Shown piece after piece: positions 1 through 8,280 of a stretch of 64,000 nucleotides of DNA. The translations under genes and the position numbers were made by a program. Source of the DNA: Rugosimonospora acidiphila (GTDB lineage Bacteria; Actinomycetota; Actinomycetes; Mycobacteriales; Micromonosporaceae); the NCBI RefSeq assembly GCF_039543385.1, contig NZ_BAABJQ010000032.1:1-64000 (forward strand), in the 5' to 3' direction. The notes under the pieces were generated by a model. It had not been told where the DNA came from and did no database searches. It worked only from the letters and a program-made list of their open reading frames with translations. Within the stretch, counting starts at the first letter, position 1; each line of letters starts with the position of its first letter.

Positions 1-111
1 CCCGGCCACGCGACGGCCGCCATACGCCGGGATGCCGGCCTGCTCCGGACTGATCTTCGCCCGCCGCGAGGTGAGGAACGCGCGTACCTCGCTGCGGTTG
101 TCCATGCCCAT
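1..111 (-). CDS. XRE/MmyB-like helix-turn-helix regulator, N-terminal part, cut by window edge
   Basis: The 37 visible codons begin MGMDNRSEVRAFLTSRR and continue into KISPEQAGIPAYGGRRVAG. This matches the N-terminus of the actinobacterial XRE regulators that carry a C-terminal MmyB-like ligand domain; that domain would lie outside the window. ATG codons at 111 and 105 are both possible starts, and the second (MDNRSE) is the usual family start. Such regulators are often divergent from a short-chain or aldo/keto reductase. Here the DUF2255 and aldo/keto reductase genes lie in that position, so they are the likely targets. Only the first helix region can be read. Confidence 0.75.
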   Translation of the reverse strand, partial: MGMDNRSEVRAFLTSRRAKISPEQAGIPAYGGRRVAG

Positions 112-700
112 ACCTCTAGGCTAGGCAGCTCGCCCGGCGTGAGGGGGTTCCTGCCGTTACCCCCTTTGACCGATGTCCGCCCACCGCCTGCGGCGCAACG
201 TCCTCCAGCCGAAAGACGCCGGCGCCAGCCAGAACCAGGCGACCGCCTTGTCCCCTTTATCCGCTCACCCGCATTAGTCCTGATTTGGGCTGCGGCGTCA
301 CCCGCACCCACGGCCGCGCGTCGTTTGGCGTTCGCCAAGCTCGGCTTCGCCGTGGTCACCTCGACGCCACTCGTCGACGTCGCGCTGCCGATATAACTTG
401 CGGATCACGGCGGCGGACCTGGCGGCGGCCGGCAACCGGATCAGCGACGTGACGGGCGGCACGGTGAACGAGCCGCCGACGCCGACCGGCACGTCGACCC
501 CGCCTCGGATCGTCGGCGCCCGCCGTTCCATGAGCGCCACGCAGGGGGACCCCGCCAGTACCCGTTTCGGCAGAAGCTCCCTGGGCCCGGGAATGCGGTG
601 TGTGCTGGTGGACGTCGGACGCGCCTGCGTCAACGGCCTCGGGCCTGCGGACGTGATTCGGCCCGATCGGGCATGGGGCCAAAGCAGGGAAGGAGGCGCT
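112..700. other. Gene-poor stretch upstream of the DUF2255 gene
   Basis: About 590 bases lie between the XRE start and the DUF2255 start. Open frames exist on both strands, as expected at this GC content, but none has a ribosome site with recognisable protein content. The promoter of the leftward regulator must lie at its left end. Given the pseudogenes to the right, part of this stretch may be degraded coding sequence, but I cannot identify a source. Confidence 0.5.
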
Positions 701-1003
701 GTGACACGGGGATCGAGGACCGCGTCCTGGGCGAGCGACGAGCTGGCTGCGGTCGGCGGCGCGGAGGAGCTGAGGCTCGCGTCATCGCGGCCGGACGGCA
801 CGCTCCGGCCGTACGTGACGATCCGGGTCGTGCGCGCGGGCGATGGCCTGTATGTGCGCTCGGCGCGCGGCCCGGCCAACCCCTGATTCGTTCGTGCCCT
901 GCGTAGCGGCGCGGGTCGCATCCGGGCCGCCGGCCTGCGGCGTGACGTGATCTTCGCCCAGCCGGCCCCCGGAACCGTTTCATGTCCGCTACAGCGCACT
1001 TAG
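701..1003 (+). pseudogene. DUF2255 family protein interrupted by TGA at the conserved Trp
   Basis: A good ribosome site (AAGGAGG at 690-696) precedes a GTG at 701. The product starts VTRGSRTASWASDELAAVGG and runs through EELRLASSRPDGTLRPYVTIRVVR to YVRSARGPANP, which is the DUF2255 pattern. The frame then meets TGA at 884-886, exactly where the family has Trp (NPWFRR...). After the stop the same frame continues with FVRALRSGAGRIRAAGLRRDV, again family-like, up to TAG at 1001-1003. One G-to-A change in TGG therefore explains the break, giving a 61-residue truncated product. The function of DUF2255 is unknown. The tail overlaps an aldo/keto reductase scrap, so the end may also be damaged. Confidence 0.7.
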
Positions 1004-1150
1004 GGCTGGACAACGGCGTCGGGACGCCCGCTCTCGGGTTCGGCGTCTTCCAGACCCCGCTGGAGCAGACCCGCTCCGCGGTCGAGGCGGCCCTGTCGAC
1101 CGGCTGCCGGCGCACATCGACACAGCAGCCGCCTACGGCAACAGGCGACA
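982..1150 (+). pseudogene. Aldo/keto reductase N-terminal remnant, frameshifted
   Basis: From ATG 982 the frame reads LDNGVGTPALGFGVFQTP and then TRSAVEAALSTG. This is the N-terminal beta strand and first helix of a 2,5-diketogluconate-reductase-type aldo/keto reductase. Near 1110 the homology moves to another frame, where IDTAAAYGN (the catalytic Asp strand and the Tyr) is read from 1116. It then stops matching and runs into the leader of the intact reductase at 1209. It is a frameshifted and truncated copy, not a functional gene. Confidence 0.7.
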
Positions 1151-1208
1151 GTCGTGCCCGCGGTGGAACAGCGGAGTCTCACCTCAATGAACGACACGGA
1201 GGAAGAAC

Positions 1209-2195
1209 ATGCGTATCGCCAAGCTCGGCGAACTCGAGGTCGCCCGGATCGGCCTGGGCGCGATGGGGATGTCCCACGGCTACAGCGGCGCCGGCAGCGA
1301 CGACGCGGAGTCGATCCGTACCATTCACCGTGCGCTCGATCTCGGCGTCACGCTCATCGACACCGCGGAGATCTACGGCCCGTACGTCAACGAGGAGCTG
1401 GTGGGCCGGGCGCTGAGGGGCCGCCGCGACGAAGTCGTACTGGCCACCAAGTTCGGCCTGGTCGCACACAACGGCCGCGGCCCAGGGACGCTCGACAGCA
1501 GCCCGGACAACATCCGCATCGCCGTCGAGGGATCATTACGGCGCCTCGGCACCGATCACATCGACCTCTACTATCAGCACCGCGTCGACCCGCGGACCCC
1601 GATCGAGGACACCATGGAGGCACTCGCCGCCTTGGTACAACAAGGCAAGATCCGCCAAATCGGCCTGTCCGAGGCCTGGATCGACACCATCCGCCGCGCA
1701 CACGCCGTCCACCCCGTCGCGGCGCTGCAATCGGAATACTCCCTCTGGACCCGCGACCCGGAGCAGGTGCTTCCCGTACTGCGCGAACTGGGCATCGGCC
1801 TGGTGGCGTACTCACCGCTCGGCCGCGGCTTCCTCACCGGCTCCCTACGATCCATCGCCGACCTCGAGAGTCTCGACGATGACGACTTCCGGAAGACCAA
1901 CCCGCGTTTCACCGGCGAGAACTTCCAACGCAACCTGCGGATCGCCGACGAGGTGCAGGCGGTCGCCGATGAAGTGGGCGCCGCCTCGGCCCAGGTGGCC
2001 CTGGCCTGGCTACTCGCCAAGGGTCACGACGTCGTTCCCATCCCTGGCACCAGGCGGGTCAGCCGCGTGGAAGAGAACACCGCCGCGGACACGGTCGAAC
2101 TCAGCCCGGAACACGTCGCGGCCCTCGACGCCCTCACCCCGGCCGAGGGTGACCACCACACCGAAGAGCAGATGCAGATGATCGAGCGGCGATAA
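1209..2195 (+). CDS. Aldo/keto reductase
   Basis: This is a 328-residue NADPH-dependent aldo/keto reductase of the AKR13-like bacterial type, expected to be cytosolic. The catalytic tetrad is visible: D51 and Y56 in DTAEIYG, K81 in ATKFG and H124 in YYQHRVD. The C-terminal cofactor segment (VVPIPGTRRVSRVEEN) is intact and the length is normal. The start is supported by GGAGGAAG ending six bases before the ATG. The physiological substrate cannot be read. It sits among debris of related reductases and behind a divergent XRE regulator, which suggests a stress- or aldehyde-responsive reductase unrelated to the sugar locus downstream. Confidence 0.93.
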   Translation: MRIAKLGELEVARIGLGAMGMSHGYSGAGSDDAESIRTIHRALDLGVTLIDTAEIYGPYVNEELVGRALRGRRDEVVLATKFGLVAHNGRGPGTLDSSPDNIRIAVEGSLRRLGTDHIDLYYQHRVDPRTPIEDTMEALAALVQQGKIRQIGLSEAWIDTIRRAHAVHPVAALQSEYSLWTRDPEQVLPVLRELGIGLVAYSPLGRGFLTGSLRSIADLESLDDDDFRKTNPRFTGENFQRNLRIADEVQAVADEVGAASAQVALAWLLAKGHDVVPIPGTRRVSRVEENTAADTVELSPEHVAALDALTPAEGDHHTEEQMQMIERR

Positions 2196-2209
2196 CCCCA
2201 CCACGACAC

Positions 2210-2287
2210 GAGGCCGAGCCGATTTTCCGACAGGCCGTCGACCTGGGCATCACCTTCTGGGACACCGCGAACATCTACTCTCTGTAA
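2210..2287 (+). pseudogene. Second aldo/keto reductase scrap
   Basis: Twenty-five codons in one frame read EAEPIFRQAVDLGITFWDTANIYSL before TAA at 2285-2287. FRQAVDLGITFWDTANIY is the typical strand carrying the catalytic Asp and Tyr of an aldo/keto reductase. It is too short to be a gene and has no start. It is probably the leftover of a tandem reductase copy. Confidence 0.6.
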
Positions 2288-2487
2288 CGGAGCGGACAGC
2301 CCGACGAGGAGTAACGGTGCGGGTACCGCTGCCAGCCGTGAGGGCACCGGAACTCTTTCCCATCCTCAGGTTGTGCGGTGCCGACCGTACGGCCAGGCCC
2401 CGTACGGTCCAGAGTCTCAATGCCCGCAGGGTCCTCATCGGGAAGTGCAGGAACTCCACCCCGACGAGGACCTCTGCGCGGGCTGAA

Positions 2488-2697
2488 TCAGTTCCGGTAG
2501 CGGTCGGCCGGGGCCGACCGCGACAGGTTCTGGATCATTGCCTGGCGGGCCGCGTCGAACCTGTCCCAGTCAGCGATGTCCGGCAGGGACAGCAGAGTCA
2601 TGGGCTCGCCCACGTCCAGCCCCGCGAGGGCGGCGTCGACAGCGTCCCACTCCTGCGGAAACGCCGAGACCTCGATACCGGAACGCAACAACGCCAC
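2488..2697 (-). pseudogene. Unidentified short frame, possibly the C-terminal end of a lost gene
   Basis: A 69-codon frame on the minus strand ends ...DIADWDRFDAARQAMIQNL and SRSAPADRYRN. Its composition looks more like real protein than the usual antisense shadow. A stop lies two codons upstream of the GTG at 2697, and there is no ribosome site. It directly abuts the isomerase-like stub on the other strand. I do not recognise the family. It is probably a decayed C-terminus. Confidence 0.25.
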
Positions 2698-2701
2698 CCG
2701 T

Positions 2702-3046
2702 CACGCCAACCAGGGACTGTGCACGCTCGCCCGCGAGCTGCCGAACTTCACGCTCGCCGGGTACTGGTGGCAAAACTTCTACCCCGACGCCATCGCGCAG
2801 ATCATCGGCGAGCGGCTCGACATGGTGCCACTTCCGAGTCAGTGCGGCTTCTTCTCTGACGCGTACACGATCGAGTGGACCTACGCGAAGGCGATGATCG
2901 TCCGCAAGTCCTTCGCGAAGGCGCTCGCCGAACGCGTCCAGCGCGGGCAGTACAGCGTCGAAGACGCGTTGTCGATCGCGTCGTCCGTGCTGCGCGATAC
3001 GCCCGAGCGGCTCCTGCGGATGGCGCCGCGACCCGGTACCGAATAG
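2702..3046 (+). pseudogene. C-terminal stub of a uronate-isomerase-like amidohydrolase
   Basis: Only about 114 codons remain. They run from HANQGLCTLARELPN through LAGYWWQNFYPDAIAQI and ERLDMVPLPSQCGFFSDAYT to ...DTPERLLRMAPRPGTE. This resembles the last third of bacterial glucuronate-isomerase-like amidohydrolases, where LxGYWWxNFFP and FxSDAYxxxWxYAK are characteristic. No N-terminal metal-binding half is present upstream in any frame. It may be a relic of an earlier, longer sugar-acid locus, because it directly abuts the present carbohydrate genes. The family identification is from memory of the pattern and is moderate. Confidence 0.45.
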
Positions 3047-3055
3047 TCCGGAGTC

Positions 3056-5164
3056 CTACCCGATACCGTAGGCCGCGACCCGAGCCTGCCCGGTAAGCAT
3101 GTGGTCGGCCACCCGCAGCGCGTTGGCGAAGATGGTGAGCACCGGGTTGACCCCGCCGTTGGTGACGTGCAGGCCGCCGTCGGCGACCCGGACGTTGGGG
3201 TGGCCCCAGATCCGGCCGGTCGGGTCGGTGACCGAGGTGGCCGGGGAATCACCCATCCGGGTGGTGCCGGCCTGGTGCTGGCCGCCGCTCGGCCCGCGGC
3301 TGCGGCCGGCCACCGCCGGTACCACCGTGGTGGCGCCGGCGGCGAGCAACCACTCGACGCACCGTTCGGTGAGGAACGCCCGGCCGCGGTGGTCCTCCGG
3401 GTGCGGGGCACCGCTGAGCCGGGCGACCGGGACCCCGAAGCGGTCCGCGACCGCCGGGTCCACCCGAACCCGCGCGGTCGCCGTGGTGACCTCCTGGATC
3501 GGGCCGGCGACCCGCATCATCCGCCGGGTCAACTCGCGCATGCCGCGCTTGGCGGCGGCACCGTGCCGGCCGATCAGGCCCGCCTCGGACAGCTGGCGGA
3601 ACACGGTGGCCGGGGTGGGTACGAATTCCTTGGCGATAATGCCGCCGCCGACGATGCCGGCATTGTCGTGCCGGAACCCGCCGACCGCTATCGACGCTCC
3701 CGGGCCGACCAGATCCTCGATCTGGTCGGGGAAAATGCCGACCGCGCTGGTGTACAGGTGCCCTTGCAGGTACCGGCCCACCTGGTCGGTGCCGTTGCCC
3801 AGGCCGGCCGGCTCACCGTCGTGCGCGGAGTTCAGCAGCAGCCGGGCGGTCTCCACCGCCCCGGCGGCGATGACGAATTCCGCCGCCGCGACCTCGCGCT
3901 GCCACCGGCGGCCGTCTCGTTGCCCCACCAACGACACGCGTTGCACCCAGCCGCCGGAGCCGACCACGAGTCGACGCGCCTGCGCTTCGAGCAGCAACTC
4001 GCACCGGCCGGTTGCCAGTGCCCGGGCCAGCATGGTGTTCTGGCTGCCGTTCTTCGCGTCGACCGGGCAGGCGAAGCCGACACACATGGCGCACTGTTGG
4101 CAGGCGGGACGACCCTGGTACTCGGTGGAGTTGATCAGCAGCGGGACGGTGACGGGGTCCCAGCCGAGTGTCCGCGCGCCGGCGGCGAGCCGTTCGTGCG
4201 CCTGGCCGGCGGGCAGCGGCGGCATGGGTAGCGGCCGGGCCCGCTGGCCCGCGTACGGGCCGGTGTCGGGGCCGCCACTGACCCCGATTTCCCACTCGGC
4301 CCGTTCGTAGTACGGCGCGAGCTCGGCGTATCCGAACGGCCAGTCCGCCAGGGCGCTGCCATCCGGCACGCCGTAGTGCGTGGCCATCGTGAAGTCGAGC
4401 GGTCCGAACCGCCACGCCTGGGCGCCATACACCCGGGTCCCGCCGCCGGCCGTGAACGCATTGTTGTTCCACTGCGGATCCCGAGGGTCCAGCAGTGTCC
4501 GGTGGGTGCCGTCGTCGAGCACCCGCGGATGCCCGGTCGCGGGCGGGCCGGTAACCGGGGCCAGGCCCCAGTGCATCCGCGGACTGCGCAGGTGATCGGT
4601 GGCCAGCTCGGCAGTGGCCGGCCAGCTGCCGGCCTCTATCACCAGAACGGAGCGGCCTGCCTCGGCCAGCACACCTGCGACGGTACCGCCGCCGGCGCCG
4701 GATCCCACCACGACCACGTCGTAGCGGTCCCGCAGCTGGTCTGGACTGATGAGGTGGGGGCCGCTGCCGGCCGACTCGTTGGGTGGGGGCCCGCACGGTG
4801 CGGGGCGCCAGCCGAGCATTTCCCAGGACGCCTCGCCGCGGTTGCCGCCGTTGCCCTCATCGGCGTAGTAGCCGGCCGCGATCAGCCCGGCCAGCCAGGC
4901 CCAGTCCTGGTCGTCGGCGAGCTGGTCGAGCACGGCGGCCTGGCGGTCCGCGCCGACGAGGGCGAAGGCGACGCCGTACGCGGTGAGTGTCCGCGCGTCG
5001 ACCAGCCGGAGCACCCGCCGCAACCGGGGTGCCCAGTCTGGACGCTCGACCAGCACCCGGTGGAGGAACTCCTCGCCACCCGCCGCACTGGCCGACGGGT
5101 AGTCGTCGGCGGGGATCACCGCGTCCAGCACCGCCCGTAGGGTGTCGGTCAGGGAGTCCATCAT
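3056..5164 (-). CDS. GMC-family FAD sugar oxidoreductase with fused gluconate-dehydrogenase-subunit-3-like N-terminus
   Basis: The protein has 702 residues. Residues 1-120 resemble the small (subunit 3) partner of membrane gluconate/glucoside dehydrogenases. An FAD dinucleotide fold follows (DVVVVGSGAGGG, residues 149-160), and GMC C-terminal motifs lie at HQAGTTRMG (about 630) and NGGVNP (about 670). A four-cysteine cluster (C355, C358, C361, C366, followed by PVDAKNG) resembles the segment that ligates an iron-sulfur cluster in FAD glucose dehydrogenases. That favours a dehydrogenase over an oxidase. No signal peptide is visible. Known relatives oxidise C2 or C3 of sugars and glycosides. 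It is the last gene of the importer unit, and its ATG overlaps the GH38 stop (ATGA), so it is translationally coupled. Confidence 0.85.
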   Translation of the reverse strand: MMDSLTDTLRAVLDAVIPADDYPSASAAGGEEFLHRVLVERPDWAPRLRRVLRLVDARTLTAYGVAFALVGADRQAAVLDQLADDQDWAWLAGLIAAGYYADEGNGGNRGEASWEMLGWRPAPCGPPPNESAGSGPHLISPDQLRDRYDVVVVGSGAGGGTVAGVLAEAGRSVLVIEAGSWPATAELATDHLRSPRMHWGLAPVTGPPATGHPRVLDDGTHRTLLDPRDPQWNNNAFTAGGGTRVYGAQAWRFGPLDFTMATHYGVPDGSALADWPFGYAELAPYYERAEWEIGVSGGPDTGPYAGQRARPLPMPPLPAGQAHERLAAGARTLGWDPVTVPLLINSTEYQGRPACQQCAMCVGFACPVDAKNGSQNTMLARALATGRCELLLEAQARRLVVGSGGWVQRVSLVGQRDGRRWQREVAAAEFVIAAGAVETARLLLNSAHDGEPAGLGNGTDQVGRYLQGHLYTSAVGIFPDQIEDLVGPGASIAVGGFRHDNAGIVGGGIIAKEFVPTPATVFRQLSEAGLIGRHGAAAKRGMRELTRRMMRVAGPIQEVTTATARVRVDPAVADRFGVPVARLSGAPHPEDHRGRAFLTERCVEWLLAAGATTVVPAVAGRSRGPSGGQHQAGTTRMGDSPATSVTDPTGRIWGHPNVRVADGGLHVTNGGVNPVLTIFANALRVADHMLTGQARVAAYGIG

Positions 5165-8100
5165 CGCCGGCCGGCGAGCCGCAGGGTGGATATCTCGAAC
5201 GGCTGCAGCGCCAGGGCGACCGCACCGTCCGCGGTGGACGCGTCCGCGATCGGCCGCTCCAGCAGGTCGACCAGCCAGGCTCCGCCAAGCGGGAAGCCGG
5301 TGCGCACCTGGGTCCGCGCCTTGCCGCCCCGGGACTCGTAGAGCCGGACGACGACATCGCCGGACCGGTCGTCGGCGAGCTTGACCGCCTCCACGACCAC
5401 GGCCGGGTTGTCCACCGTGACCAGCGGCGGCACCGCTCGGACTGCACCCGCCGGGCGCAGCGGCAGGTCGAACGCGTACCCCTCGGCCACCGCGTCGGCG
5501 ATGGTGGCGCCCGGGACGAGCGCGTAGCTGATCCGGTGCGGCCCACGGTCGGTGTTCGGATCCGGGTTGCGCGGGGCGCGCAGCAAAGTCAGCCGTACCG
5601 TCGTGGTGGTCGCCGCGCCGGCTCGCCCAAATCGCTGGATGTCGTGTCCGTACGTCGAACCGGTCAACACCGCGATACCGTAGCCTGCCTCGTCGAGGTG
5701 GATCCAGCGCTGCGCGGGCAGCTCGTAGCGGGCCGCGTCCCAGCTGGTGTTGGTGTGGATCGGCCGGTGCAGGTGGCCGAACTGGATTTCGGCGGATTCG
5801 CGGTCGGCGTGCAGGTCGAGCGGGAAGGCCACCTTCAGCACCCGCTCCACTTCCCGCCAGTCGATGTCGGTGACCACGTCGAGTCGGCGGCTGCCGGCGT
5901 GCAGAGTCAGAGTCTGAGTCAGCGTCGACCGGCCGAACGAGCGCCGGACCTGGATCGCGCCCAGCAACGGCCCCTGGTCGACGACGTCGATCGCGTCAAC
6001 GACAACGAGATCGGTGCGGCGGTGCCGGTAGTGCGGGTCGAGGTTCCAGGCGTCCCAGTTGGTCGGGTGGTCGGGGTGCAGCTGCAACAGGTTGGCGGTG
6101 CCACCGGCCGGGATCACCTCGCGGCCGGCGACATGGTCATAGATCGAGGTGATCAACCCGTTTTCGTCGAGGCTGATCCGGATCAGTCCATTGTCGAGCG
6201 TCCGGCCGTCGACGGTCACCGGGAGCACGCCTGCGGGGGTCCCGCCGACGATCGTCCCGACGCCGAGCGCCGGTGCTACCGCCCAGGTGGCGGCGCGGCC
6301 GTCGGACAGCTCCTGCTGGCCCCCGCCGGTACTCGGCTCGGCCGACAAAGTGATGACCTCGGCCCGATCGTACGGGGCCGCGTTGAGGACAGCGGCTCCC
6401 GCGGAACCGCCCAGCGCGGCGACCGCCGCGTCGATGATGCCGGTCAGCTCCTCCCCCACCCGTGCGTAGGCGGCCCGGGCCTCGCGGTGCACCCAGGCGA
6501 TGGAGGTACCCGGCAGGATGTCGTGGAACTGATGCAGCAGGACGGTCCGCCATAGCCGGTCGAGCGCCTCGTAAGGGTAGGCGAATCCGTTGTGTAGGGC
6601 CGCCGTGGCCGCCCAGAGCTCGGCCTCGCGCAGCAGCCGTTCGCTGCGGGCGTTGCCGGCCTTCATCGCGGCCTGTGTCGTGTAGGTGCCGCGATGCGAC
6701 TCCAGGTACAGCTCGCCGGACCACACCGGCGGGTCCGGGTACTCGGCCATCGCCCGGTCGAAGAAGGCGCTGACCGACTCGACCGTGACGGTGGCGGAGC
6801 CCTCCAGGTCGCGCAGCCGGCGCGCCTTTTCCAACATCTCCCTGGTCGGACCGCCGCCCCCGTCACCGTAGCCGTACATCGCCAGCGAGGTGGTGGCCAC
6901 GCCCTTTTCCGTGTAGCCACGGGCGGCGTGGGCCAGCTCCTCGCCGGTGAGGGCGGAAGCGTAGGTGTCAATCGGCGAGTGGTGGGCGAACAGGCGGGTG
7001 CCGTCGATGCCCTCCCACCAGAAGGTGTTGTGCGGCAGTCGGTTGGTCTCGTTCCAGCTGAGCTTTTGCAGCACGCACCAGCGTGCGCCGGCCAGCCGGG
7101 CCAGCTGTGGCAGGGCCGCGCTGTAGCCGAACGAGTCCGGCAGCCAGACACCCTCGGTCTCGACCCCGAACTCGTCCCGGAAGAACCGGGCGCCGTGGAT
7201 GAACTGGCGGGCCAGCGCCTCACCGCCGGGCAGGTTGGTGTCCGACTCCACCCACATACCGCCGACCGGCTGCCAGTTGCCGGCCCGCACGGCGGCCTTG
7301 ATGCGTTCGAAGACCAGTGGCTGGTGTTCCTTGACCCAGGCGTACTGCTGCGCCTGCGAGCAGGCGAACACCAGCTCCGGGTAGTCGTGGGCCAGCGCGG
7401 TCACGTTGGCGAAGGTCCGGCCGCATTTGCGCATGGTCTCCCGGATCGGCCACATCCAGGCGCTGTCGATGTGCGCGTGGCCCACCGCGGAGATCCGGTG
7501 GGCACTGGCGTGGGCCGGCCGGGACATCGCGTCGGCGAGGGCGGCCCGGCCGCGCCCAGCCGACGCTGAGATGTCGTTGAGGTCCAGGGTGTCCAGCATC
7601 CGGTCCAGGGCGCGCAGGATCTGGTGCCGGCGGGCCTCCTGCTCGGGCAGTTCCCGCATCAGCTCCCAGAGGACTTCCACGTCCAGGACGAGCTGCCACA
7701 CCTCCTCGTCCAGCACGGCGAGGTCGGCGCGGGTGAGCCGGTACAGCGGCTCGCGGTCGGCGGTCAGCTTGTCCCCGCGCGGATCGCCGGAGCCACGCAT
7801 CGCGGCGAGGTGCGGGTTCGCCGCCCCCTCCACATAGAGCAGAACCTCTTCGCCCCCGGCCGACGACGGGGTGATGGGTACATAGGTGTTGCGCGGGGCC
7901 AGGCCCTTGATGGGTCGCCCGGCCGGGTCGTACACCATCCCCTCGACCTGCCGCCCCGGGCTGGGATGGCTGAAGCCGAGGTCGATGACCGCCTCGACCC
8001 GCCGCCCGACCCAGCCCGGGGGGACCTGGCCGCGCACCCTGAACCAGGTGGTCGACCAGGCCGGCCCCCAGGCCGAGCCGACGGCGAAGGGCGTGTACGA

Positions 8101-8253
8101 CGCCGCGAGGGCGTCCGTGACCGGGACCGGTTCGTCCGGCACCGGCCAGGACTCGACCCGCAGGCCGGTCGAGTCGGCGTAGATGGCCGGCCGGAGCCGG
8201 CGGATGAGCATCTGTTCCACGCGGTTCTCGACCAGGTGGCGGTCGTCGTGCAC
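5161..8253 (-). CDS. GH38 alpha-mannosidase
   Basis: This is a 1030-residue cytosolic retaining alpha-mannosidase of family GH38. An N-terminal beta domain (about 1-240) precedes the catalytic barrel. The zinc site and nucleophile are visible: GHAHIDSAWMWP gives H261 and D263, WLPDSFGYSAALPQL gives the nucleophile D373, and LFAHHSP (about 424) supplies the last His. The helical and C-terminal beta-sandwich domains follow and the length is normal. The start is a GTG with AGAGGG upstream. It follows the large exported glycosidase by 27 bases and overlaps the GMC gene. With no secretion signal, it should act on imported manno-oligosaccharides or on sugars epimeric at C2. Confidence 0.93.
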   Translation of the reverse strand: MHDDRHLVENRVEQMLIRRLRPAIYADSTGLRVESWPVPDEPVPVTDALAASYTPFAVGSAWGPAWSTTWFRVRGQVPPGWVGRRVEAVIDLGFSHPSPGRQVEGMVYDPAGRPIKGLAPRNTYVPITPSSAGGEEVLLYVEGAANPHLAAMRGSGDPRGDKLTADREPLYRLTRADLAVLDEEVWQLVLDVEVLWELMRELPEQEARRHQILRALDRMLDTLDLNDISASAGRGRAALADAMSRPAHASAHRISAVGHAHIDSAWMWPIRETMRKCGRTFANVTALAHDYPELVFACSQAQQYAWVKEHQPLVFERIKAAVRAGNWQPVGGMWVESDTNLPGGEALARQFIHGARFFRDEFGVETEGVWLPDSFGYSAALPQLARLAGARWCVLQKLSWNETNRLPHNTFWWEGIDGTRLFAHHSPIDTYASALTGEELAHAARGYTEKGVATTSLAMYGYGDGGGGPTREMLEKARRLRDLEGSATVTVESVSAFFDRAMAEYPDPPVWSGELYLESHRGTYTTQAAMKAGNARSERLLREAELWAATAALHNGFAYPYEALDRLWRTVLLHQFHDILPGTSIAWVHREARAAYARVGEELTGIIDAAVAALGGSAGAAVLNAAPYDRAEVITLSAEPSTGGGQQELSDGRAATWAVAPALGVGTIVGGTPAGVLPVTVDGRTLDNGLIRISLDENGLITSIYDHVAGREVIPAGGTANLLQLHPDHPTNWDAWNLDPHYRHRRTDLVVVDAIDVVDQGPLLGAIQVRRSFGRSTLTQTLTLHAGSRRLDVVTDIDWREVERVLKVAFPLDLHADRESAEIQFGHLHRPIHTNTSWDAARYELPAQRWIHLDEAGYGIAVLTGSTYGHDIQRFGRAGAATTTTVRLTLLRAPRNPDPNTDRGPHRISYALVPGATIADAVAEGYAFDLPLRPAGAVRAVPPLVTVDNPAVVVEAVKLADDRSGDVVVRLYESRGGKARTQVRTGFPLGGAWLVDLLERPIADASTADGAVALALQPFEISTLRLAGRR

Positions 8254-8280
8254 GGTATTACCCTCTTCGGATCGCAGTGA

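Noticed and set aside
884..886. TGA in the DUF2255 gene as programmed recoding (selenocysteine or readthrough)
   Set aside because: Family position is Trp, there is no SECIS-like hairpin that I can see, and the next gene is also broken; simple pseudogenisation is enough.
298..999. Long minus-strand frame across the DUF2255 region
   Set aside because: No ribosome site or family content; it is antisense to a recognisable plus-strand family and is a GC-composition effect.
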